In this document: piece after piece, positions 32,509-40,897 of the stretch | Layout: each line of letters opens with the position of its first letter | How positions within the stretch are numbered: position 1 is the first letter of the stretch | Assembly (NCBI GenBank): GCA_046330315.1 | Contig: JAXLSZ010000006.1 | Span: 62,001 to 126,000 of the forward strand | Direction: 5' to 3' | Length of the DNA stretch: 64,000 bases | Source of the DNA: JAXLSZ01 sp046330315 | GTDB taxonomy: Bacteria > Actinomycetota > Thermoleophilia > Solirubrobacterales > 70-9 | The notes under the pieces: model-generated | Databases searched by the model: none | What the model saw: the letters and a program-made list of their open reading frames with translations, nothing else | Told to the model about the DNA's origin: nothing | Program-made: the position numbers and the translations under genes

Positions 32509-33005
32509 GGCCCAACACGGACCCGAACGGCTGGATCGGCCGGGCGACGCTCGACGGCGCCCACGTCCGGCGGAAGTTCGTGCCGACCGATGGATACGCC
32601 TGCGGCGTCGCTGTGGATCGTTCCCATCTTTTCTGGGCAAACCGCAACGGCACGATCGGCAGATCGAATCTGAACGGCAAGCGGGCAAGCGTCAAGCAGA
32701 ATTTCATCCAGGCCGGGACCAGCACCTGCGGGGTGGCGGTGAACCGCGCCCACATCTACTGGGCTGACTTCAACTCTGACAGCATCGGCCGCGCCGACTT
32801 GAACGGCAGGCCGGCGAGCGTCAACCCGAATTTCATTCCTCGAGCGAGCAATCCGTGCGGCGTGGCTGTCGACCGGTCCCACATCTACTGGGCGAACTCG
32901 CTCAGCGGGGCGATCGCGCGGGCGGACCTCAACGGGTCACATGTCAACCAGCAGCTCCTGCCGGCCAACATCCCCTGCTGGGTGGCAGCGACGCGGGGCC
33001 GCTGA
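32509..33005 (+). pseudogene. Truncated beta-propeller protein (YWTD-like repeats), 5' end replaced
   Basis: From 32509 the frame reads PNTDPNGWIGRATLDG and then regular ~42-residue repeats: CGVAVDRSHLFWANRNGTIG, CGVAVNRAHIYWADFNSDSIG, CGVAVDRSHIYWANSLSGAIA, ending at 33005. Such repeats (virginiamycin-lyase/LDL-receptor-like propeller blades) occur in secreted actinobacterial proteins of 300 or more residues. Here the sequence begins in mid-blade exactly at the junction with the FG-GAP fragment, and no signal peptide remains. The ATG at 32580 could still give 141 residues, but I judge it a remnant. Confidence 0.75.
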
Positions 33006-33028
33006 GCCCCGGCCCCGCCGGCGCGCGC

Positions 33029-33523
33029 TCAGGCCACCTCAGCCGCGAGGAGCGCGTCGATCTGGCCGACGGCCTCGATCATCCCCTGCTCGGCCCCCAT
33101 CTCGAGCACCTGCTCCATGGCCTCCCGACTCGCGAACCTGGACTCGATCGACATCGTCGTGGCGCCCTCGTCCTCCGCGATCGTCACCGTGACGACCATG
33201 GTCGGCATCGCCTCGCTCGGATTGCCGTCCTGGTCGGCAAAGCCGTCCTCGAAGCGCAGCCTGGTGGGTGGCTCGGCTTCCTCGATCCGCCACCAGCCGT
33301 GGTACCTCTGCCCGTCCGGGCCTGTCATGAAATAAGCGGCTCGCCCTCCGGAGGAGAGGTCGTGGTCGGCGAAGGTGGCCGGGTGCGTGGGCGGCCCCCA
33401 CCAGCGCTCCAACCGCCGGGGGTCCGACCACATCTCCCAGATCCGCTCGGCGCCGGCGTCGAACTCGGCGGTGATCGTCATGGTCAGGTCGTCGAGGTCC
33501 TTCCTCACGTCGGTAACGGGCAT
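33029..33523 (-). CDS. SRPBCC/AHSA1-domain protein paired with ArsR regulator
   Basis: 164 residues from ATG 33523, which has AAGGAGA upstream (the frame is open further, but this start overlaps the regulator by the usual small amount). AHSA1 features: LTMTITAEFDAGAERIWEMW, PRRLERWWGPPTHPAT, GWWRIEEAEPPTRLRFEDGF. These helix-grip proteins bind a hydrophobic ligand in the cytoplasm and are very commonly encoded right behind an ArsR-like regulator, as here. Ligand unknown. Confidence 0.88.
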   Translation of the reverse strand: MPVTDVRKDLDDLTMTITAEFDAGAERIWEMWSDPRRLERWWGPPTHPATFADHDLSSGGRAAYFMTGPDGQRYHGWWRIEEAEPPTRLRFEDGFADQDGNPSEAMPTMVVTVTIAEDEGATTMSIESRFASREAMEQVLEMGAEQGMIEAVGQIDALLAAEVA

Positions 33524-33888
33524 CGGCTGTCTCCTTTGTCTTCGTCGAGGATGCTCTGGATCCGCTCGATCCGGCCGCGCCACTCGTACTCGATCCCGTC
33601 AAGCGCGGCGCGGGCGCGCTCGAGAGCGTCGGTCCGGGCGCGCACGATCGACTCGCGCCCCACCCGGTGCTTGCTCACAAGTTCGGCCCGTTCCAGCACG
33701 GCCACGTGCTTCTGTACGGCTGCAAGGCTGATCGGGTACTCGCGGGCCAGGGCCGAGACCGAGAGCCGCCCCTCATGCGCACGGCAGAGAATGTCGCGAC
33801 GCGTCGGGTCGGCCAGGGCTCCGAAGATCAAATCGGCGGCCTTCTCGTCGTCGCAGCTCTCGCAGTCCCGTTGCTTACTTACAACCAT
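33505..33888 (-). CDS. ArsR-family winged-helix regulator (SRPBCC-associated type)
   Basis: 127 residues from ATG 33888 (a GTG at 33906 is in frame). Winged helix: FGALADPTRRDILCRAHEGR, ISLAAVQKHVAVLERAELV, RVGRESIVRA. It lacks the metal-site C-V-C, as expected for the subgroup that controls an adjacent SRPBCC gene. A CESCDD motif near the N-terminus offers two Cys. It overlaps the SRPBCC gene by 19 bases, so the two are one operon, probably autoregulated through the palindrome covering the start codon. Confidence 0.88.
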   Translation of the reverse strand: MVVSKQRDCESCDDEKAADLIFGALADPTRRDILCRAHEGRLSVSALAREYPISLAAVQKHVAVLERAELVSKHRVGRESIVRARTDALERARAALDGIEYEWRGRIERIQSILDEDKGDSRCPLPT

Positions 33889-33895
33889 TTGGTTG
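33882..33895. promoter_or_regulatory. Palindromic operator over the arsR-type start codon
   Basis: CAACCA-TT-TGGTTG, a perfect 6-2-6 palindrome, covers the ATG at 33888-33886. ArsR-type repressors of this class use similar symmetric sites; binding would block initiation of transcription or translation of the regulator/SRPBCC pair. Confidence 0.65.
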
Positions 33896-34012
33896 CAGGT
33901 TACCACGGGCCGGCCCCGCCCGCTGCTCGACCACTACAACGAGCGAAGGCCCTCGGTGATCGGTGAACGGCCGCCGAACGGCCGGGTTTCGCGACGTCTC
34001 GGGTCGCGACAG

Positions 34013-35524
34013 CTAGCGCCGCTCGATGGCGACGGTCTCCGAGTTCTCGGCGCGGCAGGCCGACCAGGCCCTGACCCGCGCGTAGTAGGTGCCCGGCCTG
34101 GCGTGCTTGCTGATCGAGTAGGTGCCCGACTTTCCGGTGACCGCGGCGCCGACCTCGGAGTCGCGCCCGGCTCGGCGGCGCAGCACCCTGACCCTCTGAC
34201 TCCTCATGCAGGTGGGGTCGGCGGACCTCAGCCTGCCGGTGAACCTGTGCCCCTTCCTGCTGTAGGAGAGCGTCGCGGTGCGGGGGCTGGGACCGCCGTT
34301 GAGCAGGATCGCGACCCTGTCGACATCGATGGTGACAGCGAGATCGGGGTTCGAGCCGGCGTTGAGATTGCCTATCGCCACGGCGGTCGGCTCGCCGCTC
34401 CGGCCTGCGCCCGTGGGGTAGCCGGACGGCGCGCCGAAGGACCCCCCACCCCTCCCCAACACCACGGATACGTTCTTGGAGTCGAAGCTCACCGCGGCGA
34501 GATCGTCACGCCGGTCCTGGTTGACGTCGCCGACTGCGAGCGAGTAGGGCGAGGCGCCGCCCGAACTGGGGAAGACGGGGAAGAACCCGGGCTTGCCGAA
34601 GGAGCCGCTGCCCTTCCCGAGCAGGACCGAGACGCTGTCCGAGTACTGCATGAAATCGGCAAGCGCCAGGTCCGGCTTGGTGTCGCTGTTGAAGTTGCCG
34701 AGCACCGCCGCGGACGGGTCGGTTCCACCACCGACGTCGAAGTTCGTCGCCGCACCGAAGCTGCCGTCGCCGTGGCCGAGCAGCACCGAGACGGTTCCGA
34801 ACCCCCCGGTGCAGCTGCTCGTCTGGGCGCCGCGGCCGAGGCGGCTTCCGCAATCGACGGCACCGCCGTTGGCGACGGCGAGGTCGAGGTTGGCGTCGCC
34901 GTTGAGATTTCCGACGACCACCGAGGAGGGATTGATGCCGGCCGGGTAGCTGGTCGGCGGGCCGAAGCTGCCGTTGCCGTTGCCGAGCAGTATCGAGACG
35001 CCGGTGTTGTTGACGACCGCGATGTCCCTGTTGGTGTCGTTGTTGAAGTCGCCGACCGCGATCGTCCTACTCCGATAGGCGAGGTATGAGGCGCCCCCGA
35101 GGGCCGGGAAGCTGGCCGCCGGAGCGAAGCTGCCGTTGCCCTTTGCCAGCAGGATCGAGACCGAGCCCGCGCCGGCGTTGGCGACCGCGATGTCGCGCTT
35201 GCCGTCCCCGTTGAACTCGCCGATCGCAAGCGAAGTGGGCTTCTTGCCCACGGCGAAGTTCCTTGCCTTGGAGAAGGCGCCGGCGCCCTTTCCGAGAAGT
35301 ATCGAGACGTTGCTGGAGGTGCTGTTCGCGACCGCGATGTCGCGCTTGCCGTCGCCGTTGAACTTGCCGATCACGATCGCGCTGGGCCCCTGGCCGACGG
35401 CGAAGCCCCTCGGCTTGCCGAAGGAGCCGAAGGCCTGGGGAGCGCAGGCGGCGACGCCGAGCCCGGCGCAGATCGCCACGAGCAGCAGCCTGCGCCGCAT
35501 GTCGATGGAGTTGAAGGTTCCCAT
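34013..35524 (-). CDS. Secreted FG-GAP/VCBS-repeat beta-propeller protein
   Basis: 503 residues from ATG 35524 with a signal peptide (MRRRLLLVAICAGLGVAACA, lipobox-like AACA so possibly a lipoprotein). Seven or so FG-GAP repeats follow, each with a D-x-[ND]-x-D-x-x-x-D-like calcium loop (FNGDGKRDIAVAN, FNNDTNRDIAVVN, LNGDANLDLAVAN, FNSDTKPDLALAD, VNQDRRDDLAAVS). The C-terminal ~110 residues form a separate beta domain (LSYSRKGHRFTGRLRSA, two Cys). An integrin-like extracellular propeller, probably for adhesion or ligand binding. The C-terminal domain is duplicated at 32233-32508. Confidence 0.87.
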   Translation of the reverse strand: MGTFNSIDMRRRLLLVAICAGLGVAACAPQAFGSFGKPRGFAVGQGPSAIVIGKFNGDGKRDIAVANSTSSNVSILLGKGAGAFSKARNFAVGKKPTSLAIGEFNGDGKRDIAVANAGAGSVSILLAKGNGSFAPAASFPALGGASYLAYRSRTIAVGDFNNDTNRDIAVVNNTGVSILLGNGNGSFGPPTSYPAGINPSSVVVGNLNGDANLDLAVANGGAVDCGSRLGRGAQTSSCTGGFGTVSVLLGHGDGSFGAATNFDVGGGTDPSAAVLGNFNSDTKPDLALADFMQYSDSVSVLLGKGSGSFGKPGFFPVFPSSGGASPYSLAVGDVNQDRRDDLAAVSFDSKNVSVVLGRGGGSFGAPSGYPTGAGRSGEPTAVAIGNLNAGSNPDLAVTIDVDRVAILLNGGPSPRTATLSYSRKGHRFTGRLRSADPTCMRSQRVRVLRRRAGRDSEVGAAVTGKSGTYSISKHARPGTYYARVRAWSACRAENSETVAIERR

Positions 35525-35650
35525 TGCCCCTCGGATCGGATGCCCCGCCGCGCCCGCTCGGCGCTCGATCACAATCTAGCGCCGGGAAGCCCCCGGGCAT
35601 CCGGGACTCTCCACACTCTCTCGGCGTAAGAATCCGCGTTGTCGCCCGGA

Positions 35651-37726
35651 TCAGCCGCGAGCCCCGGAATCGGCGAGCTCTGTCACCTCGCGCAGGAGCG
35701 AGGGGTCCTCGCCGGCGTCGGGGTCGTCGAGCTCTTGCGCGTAGCGGTGGCCCTCCCAGACCGCGGCCGCGATCGTCCCCGGCGACCAGCAGTCGCCCAC
35801 CGCCCTCACCGTTCGCAGGCCCGCGGCCTCCCATTCCCCGCGCCGGGCGAGGAGTTCGCGGTGGAGGGAGTCCTCGGGAAGCCGGGCGGTGACGAGGAGC
35901 GCCGCGTCGCAGGCGAGCTCGCGCTCGGCGCCGGTGAACGTGCAGGCGGTGACGACGCCTTCGGCCGTGGTCGCGGTGACCGCGCGCGAGGCCTCGATCT
36001 CGACTCCGAGCTCGAGCAACCGGCGCTGGATGCGGTGCTGCTCCATCGTGTTCTCGGTCCAGCTCGACACGCACAGCCCGGGGGTGAGGAGGGTGACCGC
36101 GTATCCCTCGGCGCGCAGCAGCTCGGCGAGCACGCCGCCCATGTAGTAGTGGTCGTCGTCGTAGATCAGCACGCGCTCGCCAGGCGGGCGCTCGCCGCTC
36201 AGCAGGTCGTCGGGCGTCAGCACCGGCAGCGCCGGGTCGCGCGGGATCGGGCGGGTGTGGAAGCGGCCGACGCCGTCGGCGCGCCAGCGCGCGCCGGTCG
36301 CGATGGCGACGTGATCGAAGTCGTAGTCGAGAATCTCCTGCGCGGTCACGGTGCCGCGCGCCTCCTCGACCTTGGCGAGCCGCTCGATCTGGCCGACCCT
36401 GTAGTCGACGACCCTGATCCAGGCCGCCAGGCCGGGCAGCCTGGCCTCCTTGGCCACCCGCCCGCCGAGGGTCCGGTCCGCTTCCGCCAGGACCACCTCG
36501 TGGCCACGCTTGCCGAGCGCCTGGGCGGCCTCGAGGCCGGCGGGGCCGCCGCCCACGACCAGCACCTTCGCCTCGGAGGCGCGGGGCGGAATCCGCTCGG
36601 GATGCCAGCCGCGGCGCCACTCCTCGCCGACCGATGGGTTCTGCGTGCAGCGCAGCGGCGACACCGTGAAGTCGGCGACCACGCAGATGTTGCAGCCGAT
36701 GCACTCGCGGATGTCCTCCAGGCGCCCCTCCTCGATCTTCCTGGGCAGGTAGGGGTCGGCGATCGACGGCCGCGCGGCCCCGATCAGGTCGAGGACGCCG
36801 GAGCGGACCATCCGCACCATCGTGTCCGGTGAGGTGAAGCGGCCGACCCCGACGACCGGCTTGGAGGTCAGCCGCTTGAGCCCGCGGACGTAGGCCTCCT
36901 GCGCGCCCTCCTCGCCGAACCGGGAAGTGACCGAGTCGTCCTCCCAGGTCCCGGGCACGAAGTCCCAGAGGTCGGGCAGCTCGCCGACCGTCTCGAGGAT
37001 CGCCTCGATGTCCTCGCGCGTCATCCCGTCCCCGCCGGGAAGCTCGCCGAAGCTGATCCGGCAGGCGACCGCCGCCCGCCCCTCGACCTCCTCCACCGTG
37101 TCCTCGAGCACCTCGCGCAGCAGGCGCATCCGGTTCTCGATCGGCCCCCCGTACTCGTCGTTGCGGTCGTTGTAGCGCGGGGAGAGGAAGTGCTCGATCC
37201 CGTTCAGCCCGTGACCGGCATAGACGTAGACGAGGTCGTAGCCGGCCTGCAGCGACCGGCGCACCGCTGCGCGGTGCCAGCGCCGCAGGTCGGCGATGTC
37301 GTCGCGGCTCATGCGCCGGGCCTGGACCGGATCGGGGGAGGTGACCGGCAGGTGCGCCGGCCCCATCGGCGACACCCGGCTGTAGAGGTTCGACGCGGCC
37401 ATGCCGGTGTAGTTGAGCTCGATCCCGGCCAGCGAGCCGCCGTCGTGGATCCGCTCGGCGATCCGCGCCAGCGCCGGGATGTCGCGGTCGTCCCAGATCC
37501 GCAGCTCGATGTAGGGAACGACCTCCGAGCTGTGGTGGATCTCGACCTCCTCGGTGCATACCACCGCCCAGCCGCCCTCCGCCTTGACCTTGCGCATCTC
37601 GGCATTCGCGCTCACGTCCCGGTAGCCCATGCCGTTGCAGTGGGGAACCTGAAAGAAGCGGTTCTTCGCGGTGACCGGCCCGATCGCGACCGGCTCGAAG
37701 AGGACGTCGAAGCGCGAGTCGCTCAT
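35651..37726 (-). CDS. Trimethylamine/dimethylamine dehydrogenase-like iron-sulfur flavoprotein
   Basis: 691 residues from ATG 37726. N-terminal FMN barrel: KNRFFQVPHC puts Cys at position 30, where TMADH carries its 6-S-cysteinyl-FMN; VYVYAGHG keeps the active-site Tyr and His. The 4Fe-4S site is CIGCNICVVADFTVSPLRC, followed by a dinucleotide domain (VLVVGGGPAGLEAAQALG). The TMADH aromatic-bowl residue Tyr60 is Glu here (VVCTEEVEIHH), so the substrate is probably not trimethylamine. Related enzymes demethylate dimethylamine or N-methyl amino acids. The divergent folate-type methyltransferase fits a demethylation role. Confidence 0.88.
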   Translation of the reverse strand: MSDSRFDVLFEPVAIGPVTAKNRFFQVPHCNGMGYRDVSANAEMRKVKAEGGWAVVCTEEVEIHHSSEVVPYIELRIWDDRDIPALARIAERIHDGGSLAGIELNYTGMAASNLYSRVSPMGPAHLPVTSPDPVQARRMSRDDIADLRRWHRAAVRRSLQAGYDLVYVYAGHGLNGIEHFLSPRYNDRNDEYGGPIENRMRLLREVLEDTVEEVEGRAAVACRISFGELPGGDGMTREDIEAILETVGELPDLWDFVPGTWEDDSVTSRFGEEGAQEAYVRGLKRLTSKPVVGVGRFTSPDTMVRMVRSGVLDLIGAARPSIADPYLPRKIEEGRLEDIRECIGCNICVVADFTVSPLRCTQNPSVGEEWRRGWHPERIPPRASEAKVLVVGGGPAGLEAAQALGKRGHEVVLAEADRTLGGRVAKEARLPGLAAWIRVVDYRVGQIERLAKVEEARGTVTAQEILDYDFDHVAIATGARWRADGVGRFHTRPIPRDPALPVLTPDDLLSGERPPGERVLIYDDDHYYMGGVLAELLRAEGYAVTLLTPGLCVSSWTENTMEQHRIQRRLLELGVEIEASRAVTATTAEGVVTACTFTGAERELACDAALLVTARLPEDSLHRELLARRGEWEAAGLRTVRAVGDCWSPGTIAAAVWEGHRYAQELDDPDAGEDPSLLREVTELADSGARG

Positions 37727-37898
37727 CGCCCGGCAATCTATCGGCCGGCGCCGGAGGGATGCTCGGGCGCGGCGGATTCCGCTCAGGTAGGGTGCGCCCG
37801 ACCACAAAGCAAGCCGCCCGGGGCGACGGTGGCAACGCCAGTCTGCGCGCCTGGCGCGGTTGCAGCGCCCCGGCCTCCGACGCGGGAGAAGAGCCGGA

Positions 37899-39071
37899 AT
37901 GGCCACGAAAACCGAGACAACCACGATCCCCGACTCGACCACACTCTGGTTCGGGCCCTGGTACGGGCGCTCACCCTACTTCGAGTCGACGCTCCGCGCC
38001 GGATGCTCGGCCTACGACATCTACAACCACACCTACATCCCCGCCTACTATTCCGACCCGGTCGAGGAGTACTGGCACCTGCTTGAGCACGTGACCCTCT
38101 GGGACGTCGGTGTCGAGCACATCGTCCAGATCGCGGGCCCCGACGCGCTCGAGTTCACCGACCTGCTCACCTGCCGCGACCTGACCAGGTGCGCCGTGGG
38201 CCAGTGCAAGTACGCCCCGCTGATCGAGGTCGACGGGGGGATCGTCAACGACCCGGTCCTGCTCCGGGTCGCCGAGGACACCTTCTGGCTCGCGCTCGCC
38301 GACAGCGACGCGGGGCTGTGGGCCCGCGGAGTGGCCACGCACGCCGGGCTCGACGTCGAGATCTCCGACCCCCCGGTGTACCCGCTGCAGGTCCAGGGCC
38401 CGAAGGCGAAGGACGTGATCGGCGCGCTGTTCGGCGAGCGGGTGCTGGAGATGCCCTACTACCACTGCCGGCAGGCGGAGCTCGAGGGGATCCCCGTCGT
38501 CCTGGGCCGCACCGGGTGGACTGGCGAGATCGGCTACGAGATCTACCTGCGCGATCCGAACCGCGGCGAGGAGTTGTGGGACCGGGTGATGGAGGCAGGG
38601 GCGGAGCACCGGATCAGGCCGATCGCGCCCTGCGAGGCCCGGCGCATCGAGGCCGGGATCTTCAACTACGGCTCCGACATCACGCTCGGCGACAACCCGT
38701 TCGAGGTGACCGGGCTCGAGCGCCTGGTCGAAGAGCAGGAGGGCTCCTACCTGGGCAAGGAGGCGCTGGAGCGGATCCGCTCGGAGGGCGTGCGCCGCAA
38801 GCTGGTCGGAATGGAGATCGAGGGAGATCCGCTGGAGTGGGAGCTGACCCAGTTCTGGCCCGCGAGCCACGAGGGCGAGCGCGTGGGCCACGCGACGATC
38901 GCGATCCACTCACCCGGGCTCGAGAGGAACATCGGCTACGTGTGGGTGCCGATCGGCCTCGCGGAGCCGGGAACCGAGCTCGAGCTCGAGCCGCCGGCCG
39001 GCTCGCGCCTCACCGCCCGGACCGCCTCGCTGCCGTTCGTGGATCCGCGCAAGAGCCGCCCGGCACAGTGA
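37899..39071 (+). CDS. GcvT-fold aminomethyltransferase, DmdA-like
   Basis: 390 residues from ATG 37899. GcvT/DmdA folate-binding fold: TLWDVGVEHIVQIAGPDALEF, LTCRDLTRCAVGQCKYAPLI, GGIVNDPVLLRVAEDTFWLALADSD, PLQVQGPKAKDVI, GRTGWTGEIGYEIYL. The C-R-D-L, N-D-P-V-L-L and A-D-S-D motifs are shared with the dimethylsulfoniopropionate demethylase DmdA more than with plain glycine-cleavage T proteins. It should move a methyl or methylene group to tetrahydrofolate. With the TMADH-like gene divergent and a DAO-type oxidase convergent, an N- or S-methyl substrate (a betaine or DMSP-like compound) is likely; DMSP itself is not proven. Confidence 0.84.
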   Translation: MATKTETTTIPDSTTLWFGPWYGRSPYFESTLRAGCSAYDIYNHTYIPAYYSDPVEEYWHLLEHVTLWDVGVEHIVQIAGPDALEFTDLLTCRDLTRCAVGQCKYAPLIEVDGGIVNDPVLLRVAEDTFWLALADSDAGLWARGVATHAGLDVEISDPPVYPLQVQGPKAKDVIGALFGERVLEMPYYHCRQAELEGIPVVLGRTGWTGEIGYEIYLRDPNRGEELWDRVMEAGAEHRIRPIAPCEARRIEAGIFNYGSDITLGDNPFEVTGLERLVEEQEGSYLGKEALERIRSEGVRRKLVGMEIEGDPLEWELTQFWPASHEGERVGHATIAIHSPGLERNIGYVWVPIGLAEPGTELELEPPAGSRLTARTASLPFVDPRKSRPAQ

Positions 39072-39139
39072 CAGCGGCCGGCGGCGGTGACGGCCGGCCC
39101 ACGGGCCGAGGTGAGCCGCCCGCTGGAAGCCGGAGGTCC

Positions 39140-40555
39140 CTACTCCTTGGGTATCAAGCCGGAGGGGACCTGGTCCGCGAGCACCCGCGAGATCCGGCCC
39201 GGCGCCCGGCCCTTCAACTCCGCCCGCTCCTTGCGCGCAACCCCCGTGCGGACCACGTGCGCGCCCAGGTACCGGACCGGCTCCGGCGGGAACCTCTGCC
39301 CCGGCAGATCGACGAGGGGCGAGCGGCTCCACTCGTCATCTCGCTCCTGGACCAAGGAGGCGACGAACCTCGCCCCCACCCTGGCCGGACCCACGGCGTT
39401 GGCGCTCCACCCCACGGCGTGGACGATGTGCTTCCGCCCCCCCGTGTGGCCGATCAGGGGGATTCCGGTCACGGAGCGGTCGATCGCCCCGCTCCAATCC
39501 GCGACGATCGAAAGGTCGGAGAGCATCGGGTAGATCCTCCGAAAGTTCCGCTCGACCTCGCGGGCGCGGCTTGGCGATCGGTCGAACGACGGCGTGATCC
39601 GCCCCCCCAGCGCGATCCCCCATCCCCCCTTTCCGAACGCCACGCGGCCATCGGCCGTCCGCTGGTAGTAGTGGATCATCATCTGCGAGTCGCTGATGCA
39701 CTCGCCTCGGGTCCATCCGATCTCGTCGAGTCGATCGGGAGCCGGCTCGGTGATCACCATGTCGGAGGAGATCGCCACGATCAGGCGCCGGAACTCGGGC
39801 ATGCCGGCGGCCCAGACGTTGGTCGCGATCACGACCTTGTCGGCCGTCATCGTCCCCTCACGGGTGCGCAGAGAAGCCGGCCGTCCCCGGTCGAGCTCGG
39901 TCACGGGAGTGTGCTCGAAGAGCCGGACCCCGAGATCGAGGGCGACCTTTCGCAGCCCCCTGGCCATCTTCCCGGGATGCACGCGGGCGGTGCTGGGGTC
40001 GTAGATCCCCGCTCTGTGGACCGATGACCCGGTCCGGCGGACGACCTCGGCGGCGTCGAGCACCTTGAAGGGCGTCACACCGAGCCGGTCGCACTCCTTC
40101 AGGGTGCTCTCCCAAGCTCCCAGCTGGGACTCGGCCGCGGCGGCCCAGATCCAGCCCCCCTTCAGGAAGTCGCAACCCGTGTGATGGTCCTTCAGGAGCT
40201 GATCGAGATCGTCGATGCCCTCCACCGACGCCCGGGCGAGCCGCAGGCTCTCCTCGTCGCCCAGGTAGTTCGGGAAGAGGGCGATCTTGCTCCACCAGGT
40301 CAAGGCAAAGCCGCCGTTTCGCCCGCTCGCCCCCGAGCCGCAAACGTCGGCCTCGAGCAGCGCGACGTCGAGAGCGGGCTCGCGGAGCTTCAGCTCGATC
40401 GCGGACCACAGCCCGACGAAGCCCCCGCCGATGACCGCCACCTCCGCGCTGGTCGGACCCCTCAGCGCGGGGGCATCGGAATCACCCTCCAGGACCTCCC
40501 GCAGCCACCATGACCGATGCCCGGGACGAGGCAATGATCCGAGCCGGCCAAGCAC
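39140..40555 (-). CDS. FAD-dependent DAO-family amine oxidase/dehydrogenase (PuuB-like)
   Basis: 471 residues. FAD motif VAVIGGGFVGLWSAIEL, then LLEADVCGSGASGRNGGFAL (the GASGRNGG block of gamma-glutamylputrescine oxidase-like and sarcosine/glycine oxidase-like enzymes), a substrate domain, and the ending GIPLIGHTGGRKHIVHAVGW. N-terminal WWLREV resembles the conserved segment before the FAD site in PuuB. Converges on the DmdA-like gene; likely oxidises a secondary amine or amino acid made by demethylation. Start taken as GTG 40555, which leaves a 20-odd residue arm. Its upstream space contains the old tRNA terminator and the left end of the integrated element. Confidence 0.87.
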   Translation of the reverse strand: MLGRLGSLPRPGHRSWWLREVLEGDSDAPALRGPTSAEVAVIGGGFVGLWSAIELKLREPALDVALLEADVCGSGASGRNGGFALTWWSKIALFPNYLGDEESLRLARASVEGIDDLDQLLKDHHTGCDFLKGGWIWAAAAESQLGAWESTLKECDRLGVTPFKVLDAAEVVRRTGSSVHRAGIYDPSTARVHPGKMARGLRKVALDLGVRLFEHTPVTELDRGRPASLRTREGTMTADKVVIATNVWAAGMPEFRRLIVAISSDMVITEPAPDRLDEIGWTRGECISDSQMMIHYYQRTADGRVAFGKGGWGIALGGRITPSFDRSPSRAREVERNFRRIYPMLSDLSIVADWSGAIDRSVTGIPLIGHTGGRKHIVHAVGWSANAVGPARVGARFVASLVQERDDEWSRSPLVDLPGQRFPPEPVRYLGAHVVRTGVARKERAELKGRAPGRISRVLADQVPSGLIPKE

Positions 40556-40656
40556 GGCAGAACCATAACCGGTCCCCGAGCCACGCTGCGACGGCCCGCC
40601 TGCCCGCCGACCGGAGCCTAGTACGCCGAAGACCGTTCCCCGGGCTCGAGAACGCG

Positions 40657-40678
40657 AAAGCCCTCCAGAAGGAGGGCT
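40657..40678 (-). terminator. Hairpin terminator, probably the original tRNA-fMet terminator
   Basis: AGCCCTCC-AGAA-GGAGGGCT; on the minus strand it is followed by TTTCG. It sits 20 bases outside the left attachment repeat, where the native 3' flank of the tRNA gene lay before the element inserted. Confidence 0.6.
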
Positions 40679-40698
40679 CGGCGGTGGTCGAGAGAGAC

Positions 40699-40741
<43 letters not shown>

Positions 40742-40824
40742 ATCGTCTGCGGCGGGTGGATGGAGTTGATTCGTGCCTGAGGAGCAGGCCTGATCTTCCC
40801 CCAGAGGACCCGGTTTCGCTCAAG

Positions 40825-40846
40825 TTGGTACCCGAATTGGTACCCG
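40825..40846. promoter_or_regulatory. Paired TTGGTACCCG sites, left end
   Basis: TTGGTACCCG at 40825-40834 and 40837-40846 (12-bp period), about 84 bases inside attL. The same decamer occurs as a pair near the right end. Candidate arm-type binding sites of the integrase or excisionase. Confidence 0.65.
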
Positions 40847-40897
40847 CCCGTGCTGCCCCGAGCCGCTCCGCCAACCAGGTGGACGGCCGCTCAAGGA

